This document shows positions 36,068-45,252 of a DNA stretch of 64,000 nucleotides, piece by piece. The notes beneath the pieces are model-generated. The model was not told the origin of the DNA. It ran no database searches and was given only the letters and a program-made list of their open reading frames with translations. Origin of the DNA: Parvimonas sp015257355 (GTDB lineage: Bacteria > Bacillota > Clostridia > Tissierellales > Peptoniphilaceae); assembly GCF_050262165.1 (NCBI RefSeq), contig NZ_CP189844.1; one strand, 5' to 3'. How positions within the stretch are numbered: position 1 is the first letter of the stretch; each line of letters opens with the position of its first letter. The position numbers and the translations under genes are program-made.

Positions 36068-36362
36068 TACAATACCTAAATTCATATTTTTTTAAATTTT
36101 TTATAAAAATATTTTTTTAATATTTTAATTTTACTAGATTAAATTTTTTTATAAAAATATATGTAAATATATATTGATTTTATTTCAAATATGATGTAAA
36201 ATTATATTGAGAAATTTTGTAAGAAAAATTTTATAAGTGCAAACTTATGTGCAATTTCTTAAAAATTGGTTAATTTTAGCGTTTTTTTAGGAAAAACACA
36301 AGTATTTGCAACATTTATTTATTTATTTTATACATTTATTTATTTTTAAGGAAGGTATTTAT

Positions 36363-39167
36363 ATGAAAACGAAAAAAACCTTAGTTAGTTTTTCATTATT
36401 ATTCGTTTTTTTGTGTCAGTTTATCATACCAACAATTGTTAGGGCTGATATAGGATATACCGATAATACGAGTGGTAGATTTCCTACTGATTACACAGAA
36501 ATTGACGGAGTAATAAGAAACTACAGAAATCAACCTATTGAGTATGATGAAGCCTTTGTTTCAAAAACTGCAAGTAAGGGTGAAAAAGACGGAGAGTTTT
36601 ATATTGACTTGAAAATTCAAGGAAAGGAAAAACCCGAAGCAAAGAGAAAAGATATTGTTATAGTTTTAGATAATTCAAACTCAATGAGACTTAATGGTAG
36701 AGATGGAAGTGGAAATCTTTCTAGTGATCCACTACATGGCGCTCATGACCGTGTAACTGCTGCTAACAACGCAATTAAAACTTTTTTAGATAATGTTAAA
36801 GAAAAAGCAGGAGAAAATGTTAGATTTGCTTTAGTAACATACGGATCAGATGTTTTTGATGGAAGTCTTTGTAAAGAATTCTATTTTGAAAACCAATATT
36901 TCCCTGATAATACTGTTGGAACTTTAACTCCGAACAAAGAAGATATAATTGCTAAATTACCTACAAAAGCTCCTTATGAACTTGGTAAGTCTTGTGGAGC
37001 TACTTTTACACAAGCCGCTTTAAAACGTGCAGCAGATATTTTAAAAAATCAAAGTCCTGCTAGCAACGAAAAATATATTATACATTTGACAGATGGTACT
37101 CCCACTCGTTCATATAAAATGAAGAGTGTAGATAGAAGCGGAATTGCTACATTTGACTATTCTAAGCATATAGTTTCGGAACAAAACACGTATTATTCAA
37201 AACTTTTTCCTAGGAAGCCAAAACAATACTCAAATATAGATACTAATATAATGGGAGATGGACAAGCATACAAATTAGTACCTAAAGGAAATAGCAGATA
37301 CGACGAAGTTTATAGTATTCATAGAGCTTATAATGTTCCTGATGCTTCAACTGGAAGACGATTAGATATTACTGATCACGGTATACCTACACTTTACGAA
37401 GCTAAGAATATAGTAAATAAGTACCAAACTTTCACTGTTGGTGTAGAACTATCAGGCTATACATTTAATAATGACGGTTACTCAGTGAGATATCCTGAGC
37501 CACATCACGTTGACAAACCTTCTGCTGTAGACATTATGGAAAGAATGTCAACTAGCAAAAATCATTATTATGATGCTACACATATTGATCAACTAAGTAC
37601 TTTGTTGTCAAAAATTGAAGCAAGATTGTTTAATCCGACAGTTATTAACGGTTCAGTAAGCGATCCAATGGGCGATATGGTTGATTTGAATTTGAATGCT
37701 AATTTAGACGGAAATAAATTCTATAAACTTACCGCATCAAATCCTTCACTTCTAAACGGTGTCAGTGTCAGTTACGATAAAAATACTCGAAAAATATCTA
37801 TGACAGGATTAAATCTGGGTGCAAACCAATGGGTTAATTTAAGATATAAGGTTAATTTAAGAACAGAAGACCCTCAATATAAAGGTGATTTCTTCTATCC
37901 TACAAATGGACCTACTACTTTAACTCCAAACGAGAAAAATCCTAATACAAAAAGAGACTTCCCTGTTCCTTCTGTAAAGGCAAATACTATTGATGTAAAT
38001 GTTCAAAAGGTTTGGAAATACAAAAATGGTACAGAATTACCAGATAGTATGAAAAAGGAAATCAAAGTTAAACTTGTTAGAAAATCAACAAATCCAAATG
38101 TAGCAGCAGCTGATAGAGAAAAGGAAATTGCAGAAAAGACTTTAAATAAAGCTGGAAATTGGACTGGAACTTTTGAAAAATTAATTCCTTTTGATAATTT
38201 AGGTTATCATTTTGAATATACTGTAAAGGAAGTTGCACTTGAAGGTTTTGAAAGTAAGATTGAATATTCAAACAACAAAACTTTCATTAAATCTGAAAGT
38301 GCAGATGTTAAAATAACAAATACTAAAAATATCGAAGTAGAATTTTTCAAATACAAAATTGAAAATGAACAAAAGATTGCCCTACCTGATGTAGAATTTG
38401 AACTATATAAACAAGATATCACCGAAAGATATTTACCAGTGCAAAAAAATGGTAAAAATCTTGTTGTTAAATCTGGAGCTGACGGAAAATTCAAATTTGA
38501 TAATCTTGAAGTTGGAAAATATGCTATAAAGGAAATAAAAGCTCCTGAGGGTTTTCGTCTTCCAAAAGATTTTGTAAGAGAGTTCGAAGTAACAAACCAA
38601 GGAAAGATTAAGTATAGAGAAACAATTTATGGTTCAAAAGATCTTTTCTATCAAATACAAAACTTTAAATTAAATCCTATGTATTTTATGTTTAGCAAAC
38701 AAGATTCTTTAGGAGAGCTTATTAAACAAGGTACTTTGGTACTAGAATTAAAAGGACCTAAAGAAAAAACTCAATCTTATGACTTAACAACAAGTACAGA
38801 AAATGGATTTAAGTTTGATATTCCAGATGACTTCCCTACTGGCGACTATGTTTTAACTGAAAAGACTGCACCAATGGGATATGCAAAGACAAATATTGAA
38901 TATCATATAAGAATTGATGCTGAGGATAGAACAATAACTCTTGTAAAAGAAGTTAAGGGACGTGTAGAAACTCCTAGAAATATTGTTCTATATGAAGATA
39001 TTTATGGAAATGTCCAAACACAAAAAATAGATATTAAAAATGATAAAGTTACTTACCCATACACAGGTGGAACTGGAACTTTAATATTTATTGTTTCAGG
39101 GCTTTTCGTAATGCTCTGTGCAGGTTCAGTTTATATGCTTAAAAAGAAAAAATCATTAAATAATTAA
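36363..39167 (+). CDS. VWA-domain pilus tip adhesin 1 (YPYTG signal)
   Basis: 934 residues. Signal peptide (about 1-28, ending VRA), then a von Willebrand A domain with MIDAS DNSNS at 103-107 and a conserved TxD loop (HLTDGTPT), interrupted by inserts. A Cna-B domain follows (NVQKVWKYKNG...EYTVKEVALEGF), then SpaA-type domains (VEFFKYKIENEQ...KEIKAPEGF and MYFMFSKQDS...LTEKTAPMGY). The sorting signal is YPYTG, then a hydrophobic helix and LKKKKSLNN. The architecture matches RrgA/PilA/SpaC-type tip pilins. ATG 36363 follows AAGGAAGG. The region from the Cna-B domain to the C-terminus is closely shared with the 41027-43702 paralogue, while the VWA inserts differ. Confidence 0.9.
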   Translation: MKTKKTLVSFSLLFVFLCQFIIPTIVRADIGYTDNTSGRFPTDYTEIDGVIRNYRNQPIEYDEAFVSKTASKGEKDGEFYIDLKIQGKEKPEAKRKDIVIVLDNSNSMRLNGRDGSGNLSSDPLHGAHDRVTAANNAIKTFLDNVKEKAGENVRFALVTYGSDVFDGSLCKEFYFENQYFPDNTVGTLTPNKEDIIAKLPTKAPYELGKSCGATFTQAALKRAADILKNQSPASNEKYIIHLTDGTPTRSYKMKSVDRSGIATFDYSKHIVSEQNTYYSKLFPRKPKQYSNIDTNIMGDGQAYKLVPKGNSRYDEVYSIHRAYNVPDASTGRRLDITDHGIPTLYEAKNIVNKYQTFTVGVELSGYTFNNDGYSVRYPEPHHVDKPSAVDIMERMSTSKNHYYDATHIDQLSTLLSKIEARLFNPTVINGSVSDPMGDMVDLNLNANLDGNKFYKLTASNPSLLNGVSVSYDKNTRKISMTGLNLGANQWVNLRYKVNLRTEDPQYKGDFFYPTNGPTTLTPNEKNPNTKRDFPVPSVKANTIDVNVQKVWKYKNGTELPDSMKKEIKVKLVRKSTNPNVAAADREKEIAEKTLNKAGNWTGTFEKLIPFDNLGYHFEYTVKEVALEGFESKIEYSNNKTFIKSESADVKITNTKNIEVEFFKYKIENEQKIALPDVEFELYKQDITERYLPVQKNGKNLVVKSGADGKFKFDNLEVGKYAIKEIKAPEGFRLPKDFVREFEVTNQGKIKYRETIYGSKDLFYQIQNFKLNPMYFMFSKQDSLGELIKQGTLVLELKGPKEKTQSYDLTTSTENGFKFDIPDDFPTGDYVLTEKTAPMGYAKTNIEYHIRIDAEDRTITLVKEVKGRVETPRNIVLYEDIYGNVQTQKIDIKNDKVTYPYTGGTGTLIFIVSGLFVMLCAGSVYMLKKKKSLNN

Positions 39168-39231
39168 TTTTAAAAAGACCTTGATTTGATGTGAACCCCT
39201 AAATCCGGACAAAGGATTTGGGGGTTTTTGA

Positions 39232-39775
39232 ATGTCAAAATATGATAAAAAATTAAAAATAAAAGTAATTAAAGAATATGAGAAAAATAATATTAGTCAA
39301 TGTAAATTATCAAAAAAATATAAAATACCACTATCAACAATCAAAAATTGGATAAAATGGTATATGGATAATGGTATTAAAGGCGTAAGTAAAAAAGTAA
39401 AAAATAAAAGTTATACTAGTAATTTTAAGCTGTTTGTATTACAATATAAAAAAAAAAAATAATCTAACTTTCAGAGAAACTGCTGTTAAATTTGATATAA
39501 CAAATGATTCAATCATAGTTAATTGGCAAAGGAAATATGATGAATATGGATTAGAAGGTTTAAATAGTAAAACAAAAGGAAGAAAGCCTAAAATGAAAAA
39601 ATCTATACCAATAGAACAAAAAAGAAAAAAAAATTTACAAGAAAGCGAAAGAGAAGAACTTTTAAGACTAAGAGAAGAAAATCTCCTATTAAAGGCAGCT
39701 ATAGCTTATGAAAAAAAACTTCAAGCCTTGCTTATGGAAAAGGACTTAAAAACAAAGAAAAAGCAAAAGCGATAA
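39232..39775 (+). pseudogene. IS3 orfA, frameshifted in a 12-A run
   Basis: The N-terminal helix-turn-helix part (KLKIKVIKEYEKNNISQCKL...STIKNWIKWY) stops at about 39462. The second HTH and the Lys-rich leucine-zipper part (LLRLREENLLLKAAIAYEK) are in another frame. The intact copy at 44639-45181 reads YKKTNNLTF here. This copy has CT changed to AA plus one extra A, making A12 and a +1 shift. Slippage on A12 could restore some frame, so residual function cannot be excluded. Confidence 0.85.
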
Positions 39776-39831
39776 TTGAATTAAGCAAGGCAAAAGAATA
39801 TAAATCAATTACAATATTACAATGGTTAAAA

Positions 39832-40650
39832 GTGGCTAAATTAAATAAAAGTTCCTTTTATGAGTGGAAAGAAAAACTATATAAACAGATAAAGTCAAAA
39901 GAGATTTATATTATTGAAAAAATAAAAGATATAGTAAAAGAATCTAAAGGAAGATATGGATATAGAAGAGTAAGTAAGGTATTAAGATTAGAATATGGAC
40001 TTATTGTAAACCACAAGAAAGTTTTAAGAATAATGAAAGAAAATGAACTTTTATGTATAAAGTTTAAAAATAGAGTTAGAAAGTATAATTCATATAAAGG
40101 AACAGTAGGAAAGATAGCAAATAATATTGTTAATAGAAATTTTAAAGCTGATAAACCAAATAAATTATGGCTAACAGATATAACAGAATTTAAAATAAGA
40201 AATAGTGAAAAGAAGATATATTTATCACCGATTTTAGATACTTTTAATGGAGAAATAATATCATATTCAATAGGTTTTAGTCCTACAGTAACTTTAACAA
40301 ATAAGTCATTAGAAAAAGCTTTAAAAAGAATAAAAAACAAAGAAGATTTAACAATTCATACAGATCAAGGCTTTCATTATCAACATAGTAGTTTTGTAAG
40401 AATATTAGAAAATAACAATATAAGACAAAGTATGTCTAGGAAAGGAAACTGCTTAGATAATGCACCAATGGAGAATTTTTTTGGAATATTGAAACAAGAA
40501 ATGTTTTATGGAGAAAATTATTCTTCTTATGAAAAATTAATAGAAGATATAAAAGAGTATATATTAATGGTACAATACAATACGAAAAGAATTAAGGAGA
40601 ATTTAAAAGGAATGTCTCCTATTGATTATAGATTACATTCCTTTGAATAA
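39832..40650 (+). CDS. IS3-family transposase OrfB (DDE integrase)
   Basis: 272 residues from GTG 39832. HTH_21 region (YGYRRVSKVLRLEYGL), then rve core with WLTDITEF (first Asp), TIHTDQGFHYQ (second Asp) and NCLDNAPMENFFGILKQE (Glu), ending in the family tail MSPIDYRLH. Normally made as an OrfAB fusion by -1 slippage at the A-rich end of orfA (AGAAAAAGC near 39760). The usual YIKWYNTKR appears as YILMVQYNTKR here: several indels net to +6 bases and keep the frame, but alter a conserved stretch. Confidence 0.88.
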   Translation: MAKLNKSSFYEWKEKLYKQIKSKEIYIIEKIKDIVKESKGRYGYRRVSKVLRLEYGLIVNHKKVLRIMKENELLCIKFKNRVRKYNSYKGTVGKIANNIVNRNFKADKPNKLWLTDITEFKIRNSEKKIYLSPILDTFNGEIISYSIGFSPTVTLTNKSLEKALKRIKNKEDLTIHTDQGFHYQHSSFVRILENNNIRQSMSRKGNCLDNAPMENFFGILKQEMFYGENYSSYEKLIEDIKEYILMVQYNTKRIKENLKGMSPIDYRLHSFE

Positions 40651-40688
40651 TTTATTTAACTGTCCGTATTTTTGGGTTCAGCTCAATT

Positions 40689-41026
40689 TCAAGGTCTTTT
40701 TATTATATTTACATATAGATGCAAAACTTATGTTTATTTGTATCTTTTTATAACAAATACCTTTAAAAGTAACAAGAAATTTAGACTAAAATATTTTCGA
40801 TAAAATTTTTTCATTTTTTTATAGAATTTTCATGTCAAAGTATTGCATTAATTTAAATTTTGTTGTAAACTAATTATGAATTGTTATATTTATTATTATT
40901 TTTTAAGCGTTTTATTGTGTATAATCGCTGAAAAATGGTTATATATAGTGTGTTGCTATTTTTTATATGTTTAACAATATGCAATTATTTATTTTATATT
41001 TATTTATTTTTAAGGAAGGTAACATT
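40689..41026. other. Upstream region of the second tip adhesin
   Basis: Starts with the right arm of the split terminator (TCAAGGTCTTTTT). The remainder is AT-rich, with TATAAT at about 40919 in the dyad AGCG...CGCT. The last ~45 bases (TTTATTTATTTTTAAGGAAGG) match the leader of the first tip adhesin. No gene. Confidence 0.55.
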
Positions 41027-43702
41027 ATGAAATTAAAGAAAAATTTTATTAGTTGCTTTTTATTATTTGCTATTTTATGTCAATTCTTCATACCAACATT
41101 TGTTAAAGCAGATATAGGTTATACTCAAAATCAAGAGGGTGTATTCCCTACTGATTTCTCAGAAATTGACGGATTAATTAGAAATTATAAAAATCAACCA
41201 ATAGATTACAAAGAGGCAATCGTCTCTAAGAAAGCGAGTAGAGGAGATAAAGATGGAGAATTTTACATTGACTTAAGAGTCGAAGGTAAAACCTCTGAAG
41301 AGGAATATACTAAGGATATTGTTGTTGTTCTTGATAACTCAAACTCAATGAAAGAAAATAATCGTGTTACTATTGCAAAAAATACATTGACTACATTTGT
41401 AAAAAATGTTCTAAGAGATGGTAATGGAAAAGTAAGAGTAGCATTGGTAACTTATGGTTCAGATGTTTTTGACGGAAGATTCGTTGATGAGTTTTATTAT
41501 AAAGGAAATATGTTAGACCATAGTTATAAGACTTTTACTACAAATCCACAAGATATTATTAATAAAATTCCTTCTAAAGTTCCTGAAGAATATAATTATA
41601 CTAATCCTTATAATTTTTATTATTCTTCTATAGGAGCTACATTTACTCAAGCAGCTCTTAAAGAAGCAGCAGATATTTTAAGTACAAGTACTGCTAAACA
41701 AAAAATTATAGTGCATTTAACAGATGGAGTTCCAACTGTTTCAAATAAAATTAGCTCTATTGATCGTAGTGGAAAAGCAAATTTTGATTATTCAATAGCT
41801 GCTAAAAAAGGTTCTGGACATACATTCTTTTTAAAAGATGGATATTGGTATAATAGATATTACTATAATTATCAGGATAGACATAGAGATTACAATGTAA
41901 ATAATGCTCAAACAGGAAGACAACTACATGTTGAAAATCATGGTGTAGCTACTTACTATGAAGCAAAAGAAATTCTTAAAAAATATTCTGTTTATACTGT
42001 TGGTATAGAACTAACTGATACATCTTATGATGACCGTAATAGAGGATATGGTACTTACTATCCAGAAGGTACTATTCCAAGAAATGATATATTAAAACTT
42101 ATGAGAAGTATTTCAACTTCTCCAAGACATTATTATGACTCTGCTAGTATCAATCAATTAAGTGATATACTTGCACAAATCGAAAGAGATATTCGTAATA
42201 CTGTTGTAAATGGTAAAGTAATCGATCCAATTGGTGACATGGTTCAATTAAATCTAACAAGTCCTAAAATAACAGCCTCTGAAGATTCTATATTAAATAC
42301 TATTGATTTAGATTACAACCAAGGTACAAAAACTTTCACAATAAAAGGACTAAACTTAGGTAGAGGACAGTGGGTTAATTTAAGATATAAAGTTAATATT
42401 AAAACTGAAGATCCAAATTATAAGTCAGACTTCTTCTATCCAGCGAATGGAAAGACAGATTTAATACCTGTTGAAAAGACTCCAAATATAGTTCGTGAAT
42501 TCCCAGTTCCTTCTGTAAAGGCACATTCTATTGACGTAAATGTTCAAAAGGTTTGGAAATACAAAAACGGAAAAGATTTACCAGATAGTATGAAAAAGGA
42601 AATCAAAGTTAAACTTATTAGAACTTCAACTAATCCCGATGTTGAAGAAACTAATAAAGTTAAAGAAATTGGAGAAAAAACTTTAAATAAGGCCGGAGAT
42701 TGGAAAGCGACTTTTGAAAAGTTAATTCCATTTGATAATTTAGGTTATCATTTTGAATATACTGTAAAAGAAGTTGCACTTGAAGGTTTCGAAAGCAAGA
42801 TTGAATATTCAAACAATAAAAACTTCATTAAATCTGAAAGCGGAGATGTTACAATAACAAATACTAAGAATATCGAAGTAGAATTTTTCAAATACAAAAC
42901 TGAAAATGGACAAAAAATTCCTATCTCTGATATTGAATTTGAATTATATAAGAAAAACGCATTAGGTAGATACGAAGTTGTAACAAACGATGGAAAAAAT
43001 GTTGTTGTTAAATCTGGAGCTGATGGAAAGTTCAAGTTTGACAGTCTTGAAGTTGGAGAATATGCTATAAAGGAAATAAAAGCTCCTGAAGGCTATCGTA
43101 CTCCAAAAAATTTTGTAAGAACTTTTGAAATAACATCTGAAGGAAAAGTAAAGTATGAAAATGCTGTTTACAATTCTGATGATACTTTCTATAACATTGA
43201 GAATATAAAGTATCCACAAATGTACTTTATGTTTAGAAAGCTTGATACAAATGGCGAACTTATAAAACAAGGAATTTTAGAATTGCAATTAAAAGGACCA
43301 AAAGATAAAACTTTATCTTTTGACTTAACAAAGAGTACAAATGATGGCTTTAAGTTTGAAATTCCAGAAGACTTCCCTACTGGTGACTATGTTTTAACTG
43401 AAAAAACTGCTCCAATGGGATATCAAAAGTCAAATGTTGAGTATCATATAAGAATTGATGCTGAAAACAGAACGATTACTTTGGTAAAAGAAGTAAAAGG
43501 AAGTGTAGAAACTCAAAAGAACATTGTTTTATATCAAGATAACGACGGTGCAATTGACACAATTAAGCATGATATTAAAAATGATAAGACAGTATATCCA
43601 CATACTGGTGGAACTGGTGTAGTACCATTTGTACTATCAGGACTTTTCGTAATGCTTTGTGCAGGTTCAGTTTATATGCTTAAAAAGAAAAGAGCAATGT
43701 AA
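41027..43702 (+). CDS. VWA-domain pilus tip adhesin 2 (YPHTG signal)
   Basis: 891 residues, same order as the 36363-39167 protein: signal peptide (ending VKA), VWA domain with MIDAS DNSNS at 103-107 and HLTDGVPT, Cna-B domain, SpaA-type domains, sorting signal YPHTG, hydrophobic helix, LKKKRAM. The VWA insert between about 255 and 340 is Tyr-rich (YWYNRYYYNYQDR) and unlike copy 1, while the region after ~500 is closely similar. ATG 41027 follows AAGGAAGG. Two alternative tip adhesins in one island would give two pilus specificities; whether both are expressed together is unknown. Confidence 0.9.
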   Translation: MKLKKNFISCFLLFAILCQFFIPTFVKADIGYTQNQEGVFPTDFSEIDGLIRNYKNQPIDYKEAIVSKKASRGDKDGEFYIDLRVEGKTSEEEYTKDIVVVLDNSNSMKENNRVTIAKNTLTTFVKNVLRDGNGKVRVALVTYGSDVFDGRFVDEFYYKGNMLDHSYKTFTTNPQDIINKIPSKVPEEYNYTNPYNFYYSSIGATFTQAALKEAADILSTSTAKQKIIVHLTDGVPTVSNKISSIDRSGKANFDYSIAAKKGSGHTFFLKDGYWYNRYYYNYQDRHRDYNVNNAQTGRQLHVENHGVATYYEAKEILKKYSVYTVGIELTDTSYDDRNRGYGTYYPEGTIPRNDILKLMRSISTSPRHYYDSASINQLSDILAQIERDIRNTVVNGKVIDPIGDMVQLNLTSPKITASEDSILNTIDLDYNQGTKTFTIKGLNLGRGQWVNLRYKVNIKTEDPNYKSDFFYPANGKTDLIPVEKTPNIVREFPVPSVKAHSIDVNVQKVWKYKNGKDLPDSMKKEIKVKLIRTSTNPDVEETNKVKEIGEKTLNKAGDWKATFEKLIPFDNLGYHFEYTVKEVALEGFESKIEYSNNKNFIKSESGDVTITNTKNIEVEFFKYKTENGQKIPISDIEFELYKKNALGRYEVVTNDGKNVVVKSGADGKFKFDSLEVGEYAIKEIKAPEGYRTPKNFVRTFEITSEGKVKYENAVYNSDDTFYNIENIKYPQMYFMFRKLDTNGELIKQGILELQLKGPKDKTLSFDLTKSTNDGFKFEIPEDFPTGDYVLTEKTAPMGYQKSNVEYHIRIDAENRTITLVKEVKGSVETQKNIVLYQDNDGAIDTIKHDIKNDKTVYPHTGGTGVVPFVLSGLFVMLCAGSVYMLKKKRAM

Positions 43703-43770
43703 AAAATAAATTAAAAAGACCTTGATTTCAAATTTTGAGCTGAACCCAAAAATACGGACAGTTAAATAAA

Positions 43771-44582
43771 TTATTCAAAGGAATGTAATCTATAATCAAT
43801 AGGAGACATTCCTTTTAAATTCTCCTTAATTCTTTTCGTATTGTACCATTTAATATACTCTTTTATATCTTCTATTAATTTTTCATAAGAAGAATAATTT
43901 TCTCCATAAAACATTTCTTGTTTCAATATTCCAAAAAAATTCTCCATTGGTGCATTATCTAAGCAGTTTCCTTTCCTAGACATACTTTGTCTTATATTGT
44001 TATTTTCTAATATTCTTACAAAACTACTATGTTGATAATGAAAGCCTTGATCTGTATGAATTGTTAAATCTTCTTTGTTTTTTATTCTTTTTAAAGCTTT
44101 TTCTAATGACTTATTTGTTAAAGTTACTGTAGGACTAAAACCTATTGAATATGATATTATTTCTCCATTAAAAGTATCTAAAATCGGTGATAAATATATC
44201 TTCTTTTCACTATTTCTTATTTTAAATTCTGTTATATCTGTTAGCCATAATTTATTTGGTTTATCAGCTTTAAAATTTCTATTAACAATATTATTTGCTA
44301 TCTTTCCTACTGTTCCTTTATATGAATTATACTTTCTAACTCTATTTTTAAACTTTATACATAAAAGTTCATTTTCTTTCATTATTCTTAAAACTTTCTT
44401 GTGGTTTACAATAAGTCCATATTCTAATCTTAATACCTTACTTACTCTTCTATATCCATATCTTCCTTTAGATTCTTTTACTATATCTTTTATTTTTTCA
44501 ATAATATAAATCTCTTTTGACTTTATCTGTTTATATAGTTTTTCTTTCCACTCATAAAAAAACTTTTATTTAATTTAGCCAC
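43771..44582 (-). pseudogene. IS3 orfB, frameshifted near its 5' end
   Basis: Equivalent of the 39832-40650 orfB but with TTCCTTTT changed to T7 near 44556-44562, a one-base loss after the KLNKS segment. The catalytic part from MKENELLCIKF onward (203 residues) is open, has DDE residues, and carries the canonical YIKWYNTKRIKENL wording. Confidence 0.85.
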
Positions 44583-44638
44583 TTTTAACCATTGTAATAT
44601 TGTAATTGATTTATATTCTTTTGCCTTGCTTAATTCAA

Positions 44639-45181
44639 TTATCGCTTTTGCTTTTTCTTTGTTTTTAAGTCCTTTTCCATAAGCAAGGCTTGAAGTTTTT
44701 TTTCATAAGCTATAGCTGCCTTTAATAGGAGATTTTCTTCTCTTAGTCTTAAAAGTTCTTCTCTTTCGCTTTCTTGTAAATTTTTTTTTCTTTTTTGTTC
44801 TATTGGTATAGATTTTTTCATTTTAGGCTTTCTTCCTTTTGTTTTACTATTTAAACCTTCTAATCCATATTCATCATATTTCCTTTGCCAATTAACTATG
44901 ATTGAATCATTTGTTATATCAAATTTAACAGCAGTTTCTCTGAAAGTTAGATTATTAGTTTTTTTATATTGTAATACAAACAGCTTAAAATTACTAGTAT
45001 AACTTTTATTTTTTACTTTTTTACTTACGCCTTTAATACCATTATCCATATACCATTTTATCCAATTTTTGATTGTTGATAGTGGTATTTTATATTTTTT
45101 TGATAATTTACATTGACTAATATTATTTTTCTCATATTCTTTAATTACTTTTATTTTTAATTTTTTATCATATTTTGACAT
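44639..45181 (-). CDS. IS3-family OrfA (HTH protein)
   Basis: 180 residues, intact. Two helix-turn-helix segments (CKLSKKYKIPLSTIKNWIKWY and LTFRETAVKFDITNDSIIVNW), then a basic linker and leucine-zipper-like region (LLRLREENLLLKAAIAYEKKL) ending KTKKKQKR. The A-rich 3' end is a likely -1 frameshift site for an OrfAB fusion, although orfB of this copy carries its own lesion. Confidence 0.9.
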   Translation of the reverse strand: MSKYDKKLKIKVIKEYEKNNISQCKLSKKYKIPLSTIKNWIKWYMDNGIKGVSKKVKNKSYTSNFKLFVLQYKKTNNLTFRETAVKFDITNDSIIVNWQRKYDEYGLEGLNSKTKGRKPKMKKSIPIEQKRKKNLQESEREELLRLREENLLLKAAIAYEKKLQALLMEKDLKTKKKQKR

Positions 45182-45252
45182 TCAAAAACCCCCAAATCCT
45201 TTGTCCGGATTTAGGGGTTCACATCATTTCAAGGTCTTTTCTTTTTATCTTT

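Larger units (their letters stand above)
39187..40685 (+). mobile_element. IS3-family insertion sequence, copy 1 (1499 bp)
   Basis: Ends begin TGATGTGAACCC and, inverted, TGAGCTGAACCC, both continuing to a shared CGGACA. Flanked by ATT direct repeats (39184-39186, 40686-40688). It contains orfA (HTH) and orfB (DDE) in a -1 frame relation, as in the IS150/IS3 group. It sits in the loop of a terminator: GACCTTGA on the left, TCAAGGTC on the right. orfA is frameshifted; orfB is open. Confidence 0.9.
43736..45226 (-). mobile_element. IS3-family insertion sequence, copy 2 (1491 bp)
   Basis: Same element as 39187-40685 in opposite orientation, flanked by TTT direct repeats (43733-43735, 45227-45229). 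It splits the terminator between tip adhesin 2 and the convergent sortase operon: GACCTTGATTTCAAA on the left, TCAAGGTC on the right. Here orfA is intact and orfB is frameshifted, the reverse of copy 1. Confidence 0.9.

Noticed and set aside
44075..44509. Open frames antisense to IS3 orfB (also 39906-40340)
   Set aside because: Identical shadow frames in both IS copies, antisense to the transposase; they follow from its codon use.
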